Source of the DNA: Ornithodoros turicata
Taxonomy: Eukaryota > Arthropoda > Arachnida > Ixodida > Argasidae
Direction of reading: 5' to 3'
Assembly (NCBI RefSeq): GCF_037126465.1
Contig: NC_088203.1
Span: 82,770,668 to 82,834,667, forward strand
DNA length: 64,000 nucleotides
In this document: piece after piece, positions 53,206-64,000 of the stretch
Layout: each line of letters begins with the position of its first letter
Position numbering within the stretch: position 1 is the stretch's first letter
The notes under the pieces: model-generated
What the model saw: the letters and a program-made list of their open reading frames with translations, nothing else
Told to the model about the DNA's origin: nothing
Database searches by the model: none
Position numbers and translations under genes: made by a program

Positions 53206-53655
53206 TAGGGTTCCGCGTTTTCGGATTTAATCGAAAAACACCGAAAACATACGCCGGGTAAGTTTTGCCTCATTCGGTTTTAATAGAAAAACACCGGATA
53301 CAGAAGGACATTCTAAGACATGACAGAGATACATTGCTGCACATGCCCTGCAAGTTGTTGATGCAGATCAGAAAACCATACAGAAATACGATGGTTGTGA
53401 AAAATGTCCATTTGTCCGTTATTTGCGTTTATTTTTTCGTTATCCGTAAAACGCCACCGCAGCGAACAGCGCCACGTTGAACGAGCGTCGTGCGGAAATA
53501 ATATATTGGGATTTCTATGCGCCGGTAACTGTCGGGTAAAACCATGTACGCGCCAGGAAAAACACCGAAAAACGCCGATTTCGTGGAAACCAATAAACAC
53601 CGAAAAACATACGCCGAATGTGCGCAAGAATAAAAAACGAAAACTCTGAACCCTA
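53206..53655. mobile_element. Element with TAGGGTTC termini, relative of 29524-30045
   Basis: Left TAGGGTTCCGCGTTTTCGG, right inverse of TAGGGTTCAGAGTTTTCG. Subterminal words AAAACACCGAAAA repeat on both sides. No clear target duplication. Confidence 0.65.
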
Positions 53656-56030
53656 ATTTTACACGGTATCTGGCGCGGCGATCCATGTCTGAAGGAAGGT
53701 CCTGGAAGGCCTGCAAGGTCTTTCCAGGCTTAGATTCCCGCGGCGATCTCTTCATAGCTCCCACTAGGGTATAGAAAGCGGTTTATGTTCCCAAGATGGG
53801 CATTTGCATGTGAACATGGCGAGTGATTAATGCGCACAGGATCGCCAAAACTTGTCGTATTGCCAAAAACAATGAGCCGAGCACCTTTAAACGCGTCTTC
53901 CTCCCATTCTTGTCTTTTCACACGAATCACCCGAGTGGACGGAATTTAATCCCGAGTCATACGTAACCCAGAATGGGATCATGTACAGTTGGCGGGCGAG
54001 TGATATTTCTGCAGTATGATGGTGTCTGAAGCGTATATGTTGTCTCTCTGCACGTGCCAGCGCAACGCTCGGCGGCTGTTCGTCACTGTGTGGAAAGGTA
54101 CGCCACGTGGCGAGATGAGTGTAAATTCCGCGATTCGAGCCGAAGGACAGGAAATGTGGCCTGCAAAGGTCATACTTCGTATTGTTTCGGCGTTACACGG
54201 TTTACGGTAGGTGACCCGGGTCGCGAGTGTTCGGTTACTTTAGTGTCGCGGCCCTATCAAAATAACCATCCACGACATATTTTTTTAAAAATGATTTTCG
54301 TCCAATTTCTTCTGCCAACAGAACGAGACACTCTTCAGTGTATGCAAGACTGTCTTCAGCATATATCGGACGAAAACGATGTGCGAAAAGCACCACGGTC
54401 GATTCATTTGTTTACGCAGATGTCACAGCTTGAATGACAATATAGCGGGGAGTTCTTTTGACAGAGGTCCACATCACCTTTCTAGTCCGTGTAGGCATTT
54501 CCTACAGAATTTGTCGAATCGGGCAGGTGGGTTTTGATTGCAACCTCCGCTTGGATAAAGAACATGTTCCACTTGCCACCTTCCCTATTTTCTGATAAAA
54601 AAAAATCCAAGTGGGCCACATAACCCTGAGCTTGAAGTAGGAGAGGAGTTTGAAAAAAAGGCAGGCAGGCAAGGATGCTCTTTTTGTTGTCGTCGTTCGG
54701 CCAAGGTTATGTCGCAAACATCGTCCTTGTCTATTACTTCTAGTTCCAAAATGTGTTTCCGCTGTTCAGACTCTGCCCGAGTTCGTATAACCACTTCTCC
54801 TTTCTCGGCTTCAAAATTGAATCGTTAGGAATCTTCAAAAGCGGTACGACCTCTCAAATCCTCAAACAAGCCCAACGCATACTTCGTTATTCAATGGCCC
54901 AGCCCTCGTGAGTCGAAGTTTCCCCGTCATCAGCCGCTGAGTCGCGGCGCTCGGCCGTGCACTCCATTTCTCTCTCATTCTCTCGTGCTCACTCATGTCG
55001 GATGAAAATAGAGTCCATCGTATTTTGCACAAACTCTCGACACACAGTCGTCGTTCTAACGCGCTCGTGACCTTATATGCGTAGAACCGGTGAACTTAAA
55101 GTTAATGCAAGCTTTGTTGTCCACACTCTGTATTAGTAGATAACCCGCACGCACGGCGGCGCAACGACGACAATCATCTCCCATTCTCTTTCGTTCCTGC
55201 ATAAAATATGCACGTGCTGCGAGTTATTCGCGGGTCAGGTCAGTATTCAACGAGCAATATTGTGGGTTTGAAATTTCGCGGACGACGACGTAGGGCCACG
55301 ACGAACTTCGTTATAGAGACGTTGTCATAGATGTGTACACGTTCCATCGTGAAATTTTGAAAGCCAGAAGAAAGGCAAATGGCAGCAATAGACGACGGCA
55401 CAATACTTATCGTGATAAGGTTTATCGTTTGCACTTTTGCAAGGACACATCTCCAGCAGGACATGTATAGAAGTGCTACGTAAGCCTGAGTAGAAACGAA
55501 GAAACAAGGAGTGGTAATGACATGGTCGCTTTAACTTATAGTAGGTGGTAGATAGAACACCCCCCGCATTAACTTGAAAAAAAAAAATCTAGATTGTTTC
55601 TAAGAATTCTGGAAGTGGAAGCTTCGAAAGTTTTATCGCATAATTTACTGAACATTTCTCGTATGGCTTTGCGACTGTGCTGTTGCCACGTTGCTGAACC
55701 GATATTAATGCACGTGTGGCAACCACCAAAAATTACGCACCTCGTAAATGCGCAGTTCGGTTGATTTAAACGGAACAAGTGGGGCATTTCTCTTTTGCAC
55801 AATAAAAAAAAAATGCCACTTAACCATTGAGGCGATGCGCCGGGATAAAGCAGCAGCCATCACAATTCATCAGTTGTACATGAAAATGCAATTCAAGTAC
55901 CGTACCCATGTGCCATAACGCTGTCCCTACTTGCCCAGAGCCTACTATAGTTCCAAGGTACATTGGCGACCGACGTCCGTCGATGACCGATAGAACGTAT
56001 TTTACGTGTATGCCACCGTACCGCTCGCCT
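53656..56030. other. Intergenic, nothing recognised
   Basis: Open frames up to 127 codons exist (for example 54054-54437) but show no family resemblance or codon pattern that I trust. Confidence 0.35.
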
Positions 56031-56274
56031 CTGAAAACTTCACCATATAACGTACTCAAGACAAACCAGCACACAGAACAATATGGCTCTGTCTCCTGAT
56101 TTCCTGAAGACGAGGGCCGTTCAGCATTCCTGTTATGCTTTGAGGTACCATAGGCTGCTCTAGTATAGGTTACCCAAACGCCGTGGAGCGCTGAAGAGAC
56201 AATATGAGTCGTCACCGAATCTGAATGCTGTTGTACCTGGATGTGTTATGCGGTGAAGTTCTCTTAATAGAGTG
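56031..56274. mobile_element. Foldback MITE family A, decayed copy downstream of PDE8
   Basis: CTGAAAACTTCACCATATAAC at the left; TTATGCGGTGAAGTTCTCTT, AATAGAGTG at the right; the interior is largely decayed. Confidence 0.55.
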
Positions 56275-57099
56275 GAGGAATATATTATATACGGAGCTCT
56301 AACCACAAGTGAACTGACAGAAGAAATAAAGACCTAAGAAGAAATAAAAGTCCTGCCCGTCTCCTGTTACACTGGGAACTGAAATTATGAATTTCGTTCA
56401 TTGTCTGTCAAGTGAAACCCCTTTACTATATATATCGTTGTTGCGCCGCCGTGCACTCCTTCGTCCTATTCGACGTTATTTCCTATGTATTGCGTATTAC
56501 AAGGGACAGCATTGCTGGAAAGTTCAGAGCCCCCTTCCCCAAAACTTCTGAGATGCCTCGTTACTAGCGAATGAATAAAATGTTGTTAAAAAAAAGAAGT
56601 GTCTGTGTGTTTTTCTTTCTTTTTTTTTTACTTTCTCGCGTACTGCATGTGAGAGTCACAGACATGTCGAGCCAAGGAGAGCGTGGCATTCGACCTTGAC
56701 AAAACCGTTGATTAGAACCGGCGCTCAATAGACATCTCCCTGTTTCTAAACAAATAACGTCATAGTGTTCGACAGCGCCACCAATTTGGTAGACTTGAAC
56801 TACGCTCGAAGCTAGGGGCGAACAAGGTCGCGCCCGAAAGCCGCGGTCTTGAGGGGATTACAATGGTCCCTGAAAGGGACGCCGACCTTCGGTCCTACTT
56901 TTCTTTCAATAGGAGGCAGCGAACAAGTGCTCATTCATGGAGCCCTTCCGATTTGTTTCGGTTTCAGTCTGTCTACCAACGTCATCATGACGTTTCTCGG
57001 GTAGAGGTTTATATAGCGTCTTTCTGAAATGTCGCTTAGTCGTCCCTCTGAGGAACCTGCCTTCTGTATAGCGGTGATGGTCAGTCGATGGCCGTTGGC

Positions 57100-58066
57100 C
57101 AGTGATGGGCAGTACTTGAAGTACCAAGGACTCAAGTACTACTTTAAGTACATTTCGGAGTACGTGCACCTTACTTTAAGTGCATTTCTAATTGTGTACC
57201 TTGTACTGTATTTTAAGTACTCTCCCCGTCAAGTACTCATGTACCCGCGTGGAAATACAAAGACAAAAATATGGAGTCCCAGTGGAATCCTACGGAATAT
57301 CCCAGTGAGTTTTATTTCTAGAAGCAGTATTTTTGAACAAGAAAATCGATTTCTGTCCTTTTTCTTCATAGTAGACCGAGAGATTCGAGGATGAATGAAT
57401 CAGCAAAATGAAAACACTTTCACTAACACCAGCCTGGAGCAGCTGTAAACGAAAATTATATCTGCTCGAGTTCGTGGGTAAGCACTAAACTAGCTAGACT
57501 TCAGAACTAGCGCTTGCAAAAAAAAAATTCTTATATTGTCATTTAGCCAATCAAAACACAAGCACTTTAGGAAATTTTGTCACCACCAAATGGTGACACA
57601 TGCGCTGTGTAAGCTAACTTTGCGATGTAGAAGAGGGAAAATACAGTGAAAAAAAAAAAAGCTAGACTAAGGCAGAGACGGAACACACACTCTTCCTTAG
57701 TCCCATTTTATGCATTTTCTCTTCACGGTGTACAGTTGGCATCAGAGTTAACTTGGACGCCATTCCGCCCTGCGGACCCTGGTGGTGCTTAGTAGAAATA
57801 ACGGCAGAGGAGGTATCGTTCAGTCTATTTACAGTGAGAGGGGTAGACCCTCGTTATGAAGGCGTCCAGGGTGGCTCTCTACCCGCCTCGCAGACTGGAG
57901 CGGCGTTTAAGTTAACCTTGACGCGACCTGTACCAGCTTGACTATAGATTACTGCCCTAAGTACATTTGAAATGTGGTACTTTGTACTTTACTTCAAGTA
58001 TACCATTGATGCATGGCACTTTGTACTTTACTTTAGGTACAATTTTGGGTACTTTGCCCATCACTG
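57100..58066. mobile_element. hAT-like element with CAGTGATGGGC ends and AAGTAC subterminal repeats
   Basis: Left CAGTGATGGGCAGTACTTGA, right inverse of CAGTGATGGGCAAAGTACCC. AAGTACTTTAAGTAC-type words recur over about 140 bases on both sides. No 8-bp duplication could be matched. Confidence 0.65.
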
Positions 58067-59489
58067 GCGACCCAATCCATGCACGCATCGCTCCTGGTGG
58101 CGTGAGACGATATGATGAGAAGACGACGAAGCAATGATGACAAATTAACAAAACTTGGGCGTAGCTGGCATTTTTTGAGGATATAGCAGGATAACATTTG
58201 TTTTGAATGGTATAGCCTGATCCTGTGGAAGCACACAACACGTGATGCACCCCAAAAACTACACGAAAACTTGTTAAGCCATATTCGTAACACGCCATGT
58301 TTTCATGCCAACTATCATGGCGACGCTCGTACAGTTCGACGCAACACATTACAAGCATTGCGAGAAGCCTCAAAGCGCATGCGCCGACACCGGCAAAGAG
58401 AAAGATGTTGGGGACGGAGCACTGATACGGAGAGCGTGACACGTGAGTTCTTCATCGTCATCCACACGAAACCATCTTTCTTCGTGCGTCCAACTATAGT
58501 CCAACAGCGCTAATGCAAAGCTCCCGCGTCCTTCGGTGACGCTTTTACGGTGGGAAACGGAAGAATCATACACCGACATTTATGCATTTCATGTTTCGGC
58601 AGTAGACATATTATAGGCATTGCGAGAAAAAGCTTCGCCAACTCGCGTCACAGCCAACAGCACGTTTTCATCTCAACAAACATGGCGTAGCCATTCGCGT
58701 AGCCAGAAATGGTCCATTGCCTTGCGGTAGTTCATCACTTTGTCATGAATTGAGCCCCAAGAGACAGTGCGGGTACGTGGGTTAGCGGCAGCGATACGTG
58801 CATCAAGGCAGAAGAGAACGTGCAGCGATCCTCGATAAGATACGAGAGCGACCTTGGACCCGACAGGCTGCTAACACCAACACCGACTTGGTGGAATGTT
58901 GAGGTTAACATACCTGGCCGTGAAATGTCGTCCGCATATCCTATCGTATTTGATGGGCTGCCAAGAGTTGCCGTCTGTGCTTTTCTTTTTCAATGCGCTT
59001 ATCCGTGAGCCTCGCTGTGTGGGTTCAGTCGTTTGCACGGAAAGAATAGAGCCAAACTTCTCGCGCTTGCTGTACTTTGCTTTGAAACTACTGAACGAAC
59101 ATGCTACTGCCATCTTTATCAGAAAGCCTTCCGCTCCAAAGGTTCACGAATGTAGCCTCTCACCGCAAAAATGTGCAATCCGGTACCACGTGGGTACGTA
59201 AGGGAACGTGAGGCACAGTGAGGCATGGGGCAGAGTGTTACATTGCCGATATCTGCTTTATTCGGGAACCTTAGAAAAGGGAAACTGTAACTGTGTTCGT
59301 CCAACAGTGCGACATCGTCAGCAGTTCACGTTACAAATGATGGAGCCTTTGCCAGTTAGGCAAATCGTATTGGTATTAATTACCCCCCCCCCCCCGCGTA
59401 TTGGTGGACGTATTTCGACGAGGAAAAAATATTTCGGTGACATTTCTTTGTGGTATAAAACAATAGCGACTTGAATCCTACGCGTTATG

Positions 59490-59675
59490 ACTGTAGTCAG
59501 GGCCGGCGGTGTGGGGGGGAGCGAGTAAGGCGGCCGCCTTAAGCCCCGCGCTTGCATAGGCCCCGCGATTACTTTTTTTAAAATATCAAGTATGCACTTA
59601 ATCGTGTGAAACAGGCCCCGCGATGTGCCTTTGCCTCAGGCCCCGCACACCCCTATCACCGGCCCTGACTACAGT
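59490..59675. mobile_element. 170-bp hAT-like MITE (CAGGGCCGGCG ends)
   Basis: ACTGTAGTCAGGGCCGG and its exact inverse stand at the two ends. If CAGGGCCGG is the true terminus, the flanking octamers ACTGTAGT and ACTACAGT agree at 6 of 8. Confidence 0.65.
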
Positions 59676-60354
59676 AGATGAAAGGGGAATCAAAAGATGA
59701 CGTGCAGTTTGCTCGCGCTCAGCCACGTGCTGATACGCCCATCTCAATAGCTGAATGATGGGGCGCGGTGTTACGGGAGCACATGGGGCATACTGAAGCA
59801 GTGTACCTACTCCAGGGCGATGAATAGTGCGGCTCCTATATAAAGTCGGGTTTCTGACAGGAGAAAATGCCGCGGGGGAATACGAAGTTAGTTTTCTGAG
59901 GCAGAGCAAGAAAAGACCGAATTCGTTTGTCGAGCCCTGTTACATGTTCCAAGTCGACTTTGCATCAATTAACTCGTTGTATGCTCTTGGTATATCATGC
60001 TCTCCTACTGGCTGTAACACGCTTGCAGAGCCTGGGATACGCAGTTACAAGAGTTAGCGGTCTATATTTTCGCAATTTGTCGGAGTATCTCTTCAAAAAC
60101 GACGTTTATTTTGTATGATCGGTATAAAACAAGATTTGTCCTTGTTAGCCAGTGGAGTTAGAAATGCTGAGTTTTCTTTCCTGTACAAGAATACAAAAAA
60201 AAACGACAAACTTTTCGTCTCATTGTGCCTCACGTTCCCCTACACATGGCAGACGACGAATGACAACCAATTAGTTTCGCCAAAGTGCCGATATGATACG
60301 CCACCGTCTTGCGCATGCTCCGTCGACGTTTTATGAGGCCCATTGAATGGTGGC

Positions 60355-60440
60355 AGTTGAAGAAAAGGCACCAGCAGTGCTATTCGAACCCACATACTCT
60401 GATTGCCGGTCAGAGATGCTACCAATTACGTCCTTAACAT
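60355..60440 (-). mobile_element. tRNA-like SINE head
   Basis: On -, GTAATTGGTAGCATCTCTGA then ATGTGGGTTCGAATAGCAC looks like boxes A and B with tRNA-like spacing, but no cloverleaf closes, so it is not called a tRNA gene. Confidence 0.5.
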
Positions 60441-60469
60441 CAACCGTTTCAGACCTCCTTGGCCGCTTA

Positions 60470-60677
60470 ATTATACATGCATGCATACAGACATAAATGC
60501 ATACATGCATATATACATACATACATACATGCACGCACACAGACACACACACACATACATACATACATACATACACGCACGCACGCACGCACGCGCACAC
60601 ACACACACACACACTCACACTCACACTCACACACACACACACACACACACACATACATACATACATACATACATACA

Positions 60678-60708
<31 letters not shown>

Positions 60709-60712
60709 TTAT
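60470..60712. repeat. (CATA)n/(CA)n compound microsatellite
   Basis: Blocks of CATA, CACA, CACG and TCACAC repeats. The long open frames on both strands here are made of the repeat and are not genes. Confidence 0.95.
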
Positions 60713-60862
60713 CAGGCATCCTTCTTTCAACCTCTGAGCCCCACTGTCTTAAGTCCTCGTGTTTCAAGTTTTCGTTCTATCTGCCCAAATTCCGCTTGGC
60801 TTGAGTTCGAGGTGAGTTCACTGTGACACGTCATAACATCTTTCAGCACTCACTGGGTGTTA

Positions 60863-60895
60863 AACCCATTTATGATTGTAAATCATAAATGGGTT
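60863..60895. repeat. 33-bp hairpin
   Basis: AACCCATTTATGATT and its exact inverse around GTA, in an AT-rich stretch. Confidence 0.75.
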
Positions 60896-61229
60896 GGAAA
60901 TGAATACCTTAATAATATACATATTGAATGAATACGTGATTGATATATATTGATAATGATACTTGATATGGTGATATATATGGGGTTGAACAATGAACCT
61001 TTTTCACAACGCTTCTGCGCATGATCTGTGACACCGACGGCACCAAAGAGGGTTCCCTACATGTTCAATAGATGGCGCCAAGATGGTGCGGGCTGCGTTT
61101 TGGCGCGCGCCAAGCCTGTTTCGCTGGTCAGCCGCTAGGATACGACGCGAGTGTGAAAAAAGTCCATTGATAATCACGCTGTAAGGAAAAATACGCGACA
61201 GGAACTAGTACGAACTAGTACGAAAAAGT

Positions 61230-63290
61230 AAAGGTGGTGGTGGTGGTTAGAGTCACTTATTTAGTGACTCTAGTGATTATAGTGCTGAAAGAGCTCGGAG
61301 TTTTCGGCACACGACAACACAACACCGACAACACCAATGCACGACAACACCTTTGAATAACAAGATAAGAACGAGAGAAGCAAGTAAACAAAGCGGAAAC
61401 TCAGAAAAAAAAACTAACACTGGTATTGCGGATAAAGAAAGCGAGAAAGGGAGCTACGGAAAACTGCATGGTCATCAATAGTCGCGATTGGTGATGGGAG
61501 GTTGTTCCACACAATGGTAGTGGTGAAAAAAAAAATGATTTAGAGAATGCGTTAGTAATACAGTGGAACCGAGTGACCTTGTTACTGTGATCGAAGCGAG
61601 GGAAAATGACACTCGAGCGAGTGATGGGTGATTGCTGAGAAGGCAAAGTGAACAAAAATCTATGGAAGAGGGTTTATCTGGCAAAGCGACGACCATGTTC
61701 GAGTGGCTCGAGGAACGCGGAAACGGAAGTAGCGGAAGAGTAGTCGTTGACAATGAAGCGGGCAGCGCGATTTTGAATGGCTTCGATGGCTTCACATAGA
61801 TAGTTTTAGGGAGGGTCCCATATTGTGGGTGCGTACTCGAGCTTGCTTCGTACCAGAGTGGTGAAAGTTAGAAGTTTGAGATGAGCAGGTGCAAATCTTA
61901 GAGTGCGTCTGATAAAGCCCAAGGAGCGAGAAGCGTTGGACATGATGTGATTAATGTGTTCGTTCCAAGTTAAGTTAGAAGAGAGGTGAACGCCAAGATA
62001 TTTGTAGGAATCTGCTCGTGTTAATGCAATGCGTTAATTGCGTAGCGGAAAGGAGGGAGAAAGGAGGCACGTCGGCGAGAAAATGACACGATGCAGCACT
62101 TAGATGTATTCAGGGGCATTTGTCACTCGCCGCACCAACATTGAATTATGGCAAGGTCGCTTTGTAAGGATAGTTGGTCAGCAAGAGAGTTGATTTCCCT
62201 GCATACAACGCAATAATCAGCGAATAGTCTGACAGTGGATGATGTGCCTGAAGGAAGGTCGTTAATATATATAAGGAATAGGAGGGGACCAAGAACTGAA
62301 CCCTGTGGGACTCCCGAAAGGACAGGACAGTTGAAGATATGTGATTGTTACGTGAGAGTGAGAACAAACGCTTGGAAATAAATTGAGTTAGGCAACGAAC
62401 GACATACGGGTCGAGGTTCGGGAGAGAGATTTTGTACAGAAGCTTCGGGTGAGGCACCATATCGAAGGCATGGCGGAAATCGAAATAGACGGCGTCAGTC
62501 TGGTGCTTGTTATCAGTGTGGAAAAAGATGTCATGAACGAAACAAGCTAGTTGCGTTTCACAAGAAACGTATTTCCGAAAACCGTGCTGCAGCGGGTAGG
62601 AAAACTCTTTTTCCTGAAGGAACTTGACTATGTTCGAGAAGATTATGTGTTCGAGAATTTTGCATGCGATGCAAGTGATAGAAATGGGGCGATAGTTATT
62701 AACGTGCTGACTGTTACCAGATTTGAGAATGGGGACGACAATCGCTGTCTTCCAGTCCTGCGGCAACACGGATTCCTGGAGTGACTGTCTAAATATACAA
62801 CATTGCAGTTCGCTTGAAATCACCCTCGTTTTGTACATAGGACCTTCGGGTTAATTGAGTCAGGACCAGCACTTGAGGACAGCTTGAGTGACTCAATGAT
62901 ATTACAAATTCCGTGGGTGCAGATATCGATTGGGTTCATGGGAGAAGAAGGGATCATTGGTAATGTAGTTTGTGAGCAACCGTCTTCGGTGTTGATGATG
63001 AAAAGAAGGAAGCAAACTCGTTGGCGCAAAGATTGTCGGGGATGACATCCCCGTTGGGGTCGGTTAGACTAATGAAGTGCGATTTAGGCTGGGACAGAAC
63101 TTTGCAAAATTATTTTGGTTTGTTCACCAGGTGTAAAGGAAGGTCAAGGTTGGGGTACTTATGTTACGCTTGTTTTATCGAGCGCGTGTTCGTACGTGCA
63201 CAGTCATGAAATTTAGCCCATGATACATCATTGCCACGGCGCATTGCATTCCTGAATAAACTCTTTTTCTTGTTTAAAGGAGGTAAGAAC
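61230..63290 (-). pseudogene. CR1/L2-like LINE, 2-kb decayed copy with 3' hairpin and (ACC)n tail
   Basis: Read on -. From about 63290: a linker (NAMRRGNDVSWAKF, PKSHFISLTDPNGDVI), then LKLSSSAGPDSINPKVL, PILKSGNSQHVNNYRPISIT, VYFDFRHAFDMVPHPKLLYK, then after frameshifts RLFAD, SYKYLGVHLSSNLTWNEHI and FFFTTTIVWNNLPSP. The order matches an RT with its C-terminal extension. Several frameshifts and stops make it inactive; the endonuclease is missing. The 3' end has AGAGTCAC / GTGACTCT (61249-61271) and a GGT run at 61233-61247. Confidence 0.85.
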
Positions 63291-63559
63291 TCCTATCTGC
63301 ATGTATTTAGTTACTGGTTTAATAGATGTAATATTGTTCTTCTACGCTTCGTAATTCTATTTACAATCTATTGTTCAATTCTTGTCCTTCATAACTTGTG
63401 CAGCGTTAATACAAAAACCCACTCTTTTTCGTATTCGGGCGAGTACACGCACCGCCGTCCAGATACCTCTATCCATCGTTACGTCATCTGAAGAATTGTA
63501 GCACCCAATCAGACGCCAACGCGGAGGTACACATAACTTTCTGCTTTACCCTCTTCAAG

Positions 63560-64000
63560 ATGAGGGGGGGGGGGGGGTCGAGGTAGCTTGCCGTTGTTGG
63601 CCGCACTCAAGTGGGCATCGTCACGACTATAGCCAAAAAAAAGGAAAAGAAGGTGGGAGAAAGGGGAGTTGAGGGCTTCAAAGTGATGTAGAAGCAGGAT
63701 GACCGGTACTGATGGGACAGAAGCACACTGTAGGTGAGAGGTGCACTAGAGTGGTCTCTCCGCTAGGCCCGTTGCTTGGAGAAAGCGCACGAGGCCGCGA
63801 GTTTTTGAAAGTCGTTCCGCACAAGAACCTTCGGGGAAGAGGACGTCCGTCAGTATACCAGGCCTGGCGTGGGGAAGATGGGTTTCCCGCATGGCATGGT
63901 ATGCACGGCATTCTGTCAGGATATGCGCAATTGTCTCCGGATGATTACAGTGTCCGCAACTGGAGTCCTCCCTGGAGCCGATCTTGCACAGGTGCGAGTT
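63560..64000 (-). pseudogene. LINE ORF2 C terminus and 3' UTR, running off the window
   Basis: On -, from the edge: SHLCKIGSREDSSCGHCN, then PETIAHILTECRAYHAMRET, a Cys/His knuckle (C-x2-C-x7-H-x4-C) found at the end of I/R1/Jockey-type ORF2. It ends FLQATGLAERPL and stop. The 3' UTR shares GCCGTTGTTGGCC and GGGCATCGTCACGAC with 9856-9960; a run of G at 63564-63578 (+) marks the tail region. Confidence 0.75.

Noticed and set aside
54054..54437. 127-codon open frame downstream of PDE8
   Set aside because: No recognisable motif, odd composition, and overlapping open frames on the other strand.
60355..60440. Possible tRNA gene
   Set aside because: Boxes A and B are visible but the acceptor stem does not close; this and the similar B boxes at 671, 5900, 8623, 20345 and 35840 belong to SINEs.
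60403..60830. Long open frames on both strands with His/Thr or Tyr/Val/Cys repeats
   Set aside because: They are translations of the CATA/CA microsatellite; no start context or homology.
1..64000. Virus or prophage content
   Set aside because: No capsid, integrase or viral polymerase signature was seen; the reverse transcriptases are of non-LTR retrotransposons.

Overview
This is a single-locus window from a repeat-rich animal genome, not a prokaryotic or viral sequence. One intron-rich gene on the + strand accounts for almost all host coding sequence: a cyclic-nucleotide phosphodiesterase of the PDE8 family (receiver-like domain, PAS domain, HD-type catalytic domain). Eighteen coding exons from 20522 to 52710 can be joined in frame, with phases agreeing at every junction, into 735 codons plus a stop. 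Two candidate first exons (10378-10482 and 18798-18881) lie upstream; both end in phase 0, as required. The PDE8 type points to a metazoan. The tRNA-derived SINEs, the LINE tails and the abundant foldback elements resemble those I associate with tick (ixodid) genomes, so a chelicerate, probably a tick, is my inference.

Layout: 1-10080 is intergenic, with SINEs, foldback elements and a 791-bp element carrying a TAG target duplication. 10084-18900 holds a possible TATA promoter and first exon, then a dense cluster of foldback MITEs and nested mariner-like elements. 20522-31931 encodes the receiver-like and PAS part of PDE8. 36011-42880 encodes the linker and most of the catalytic domain. 42881-50797 is one 7.9-kb intron holding a 3.37-kb DNA transposon with about 820-bp inverted repeats, a THAP-domain exon remnant and a 1.98-kb element with CACTC termini. 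50798-52710 holds the last two exons. 52711-64000 is intergenic, with hAT-like elements, microsatellites and LINE remnants.

Notable points: two PDE8 introns appear to use GC donors although GT sites lie close by; the PDE signature has Ser where Asn is usual; about twenty copies of one TA-flanked foldback MITE family sit in or near this gene, some inserted in each other, with the two arms of each copy changing together; and the long-inverted-repeat transposon encodes a conserved D/D/D-like protein, broken by two frameshifts, that I cannot assign to a superfamily. All homology statements are by eye and from memory; no database search was run.
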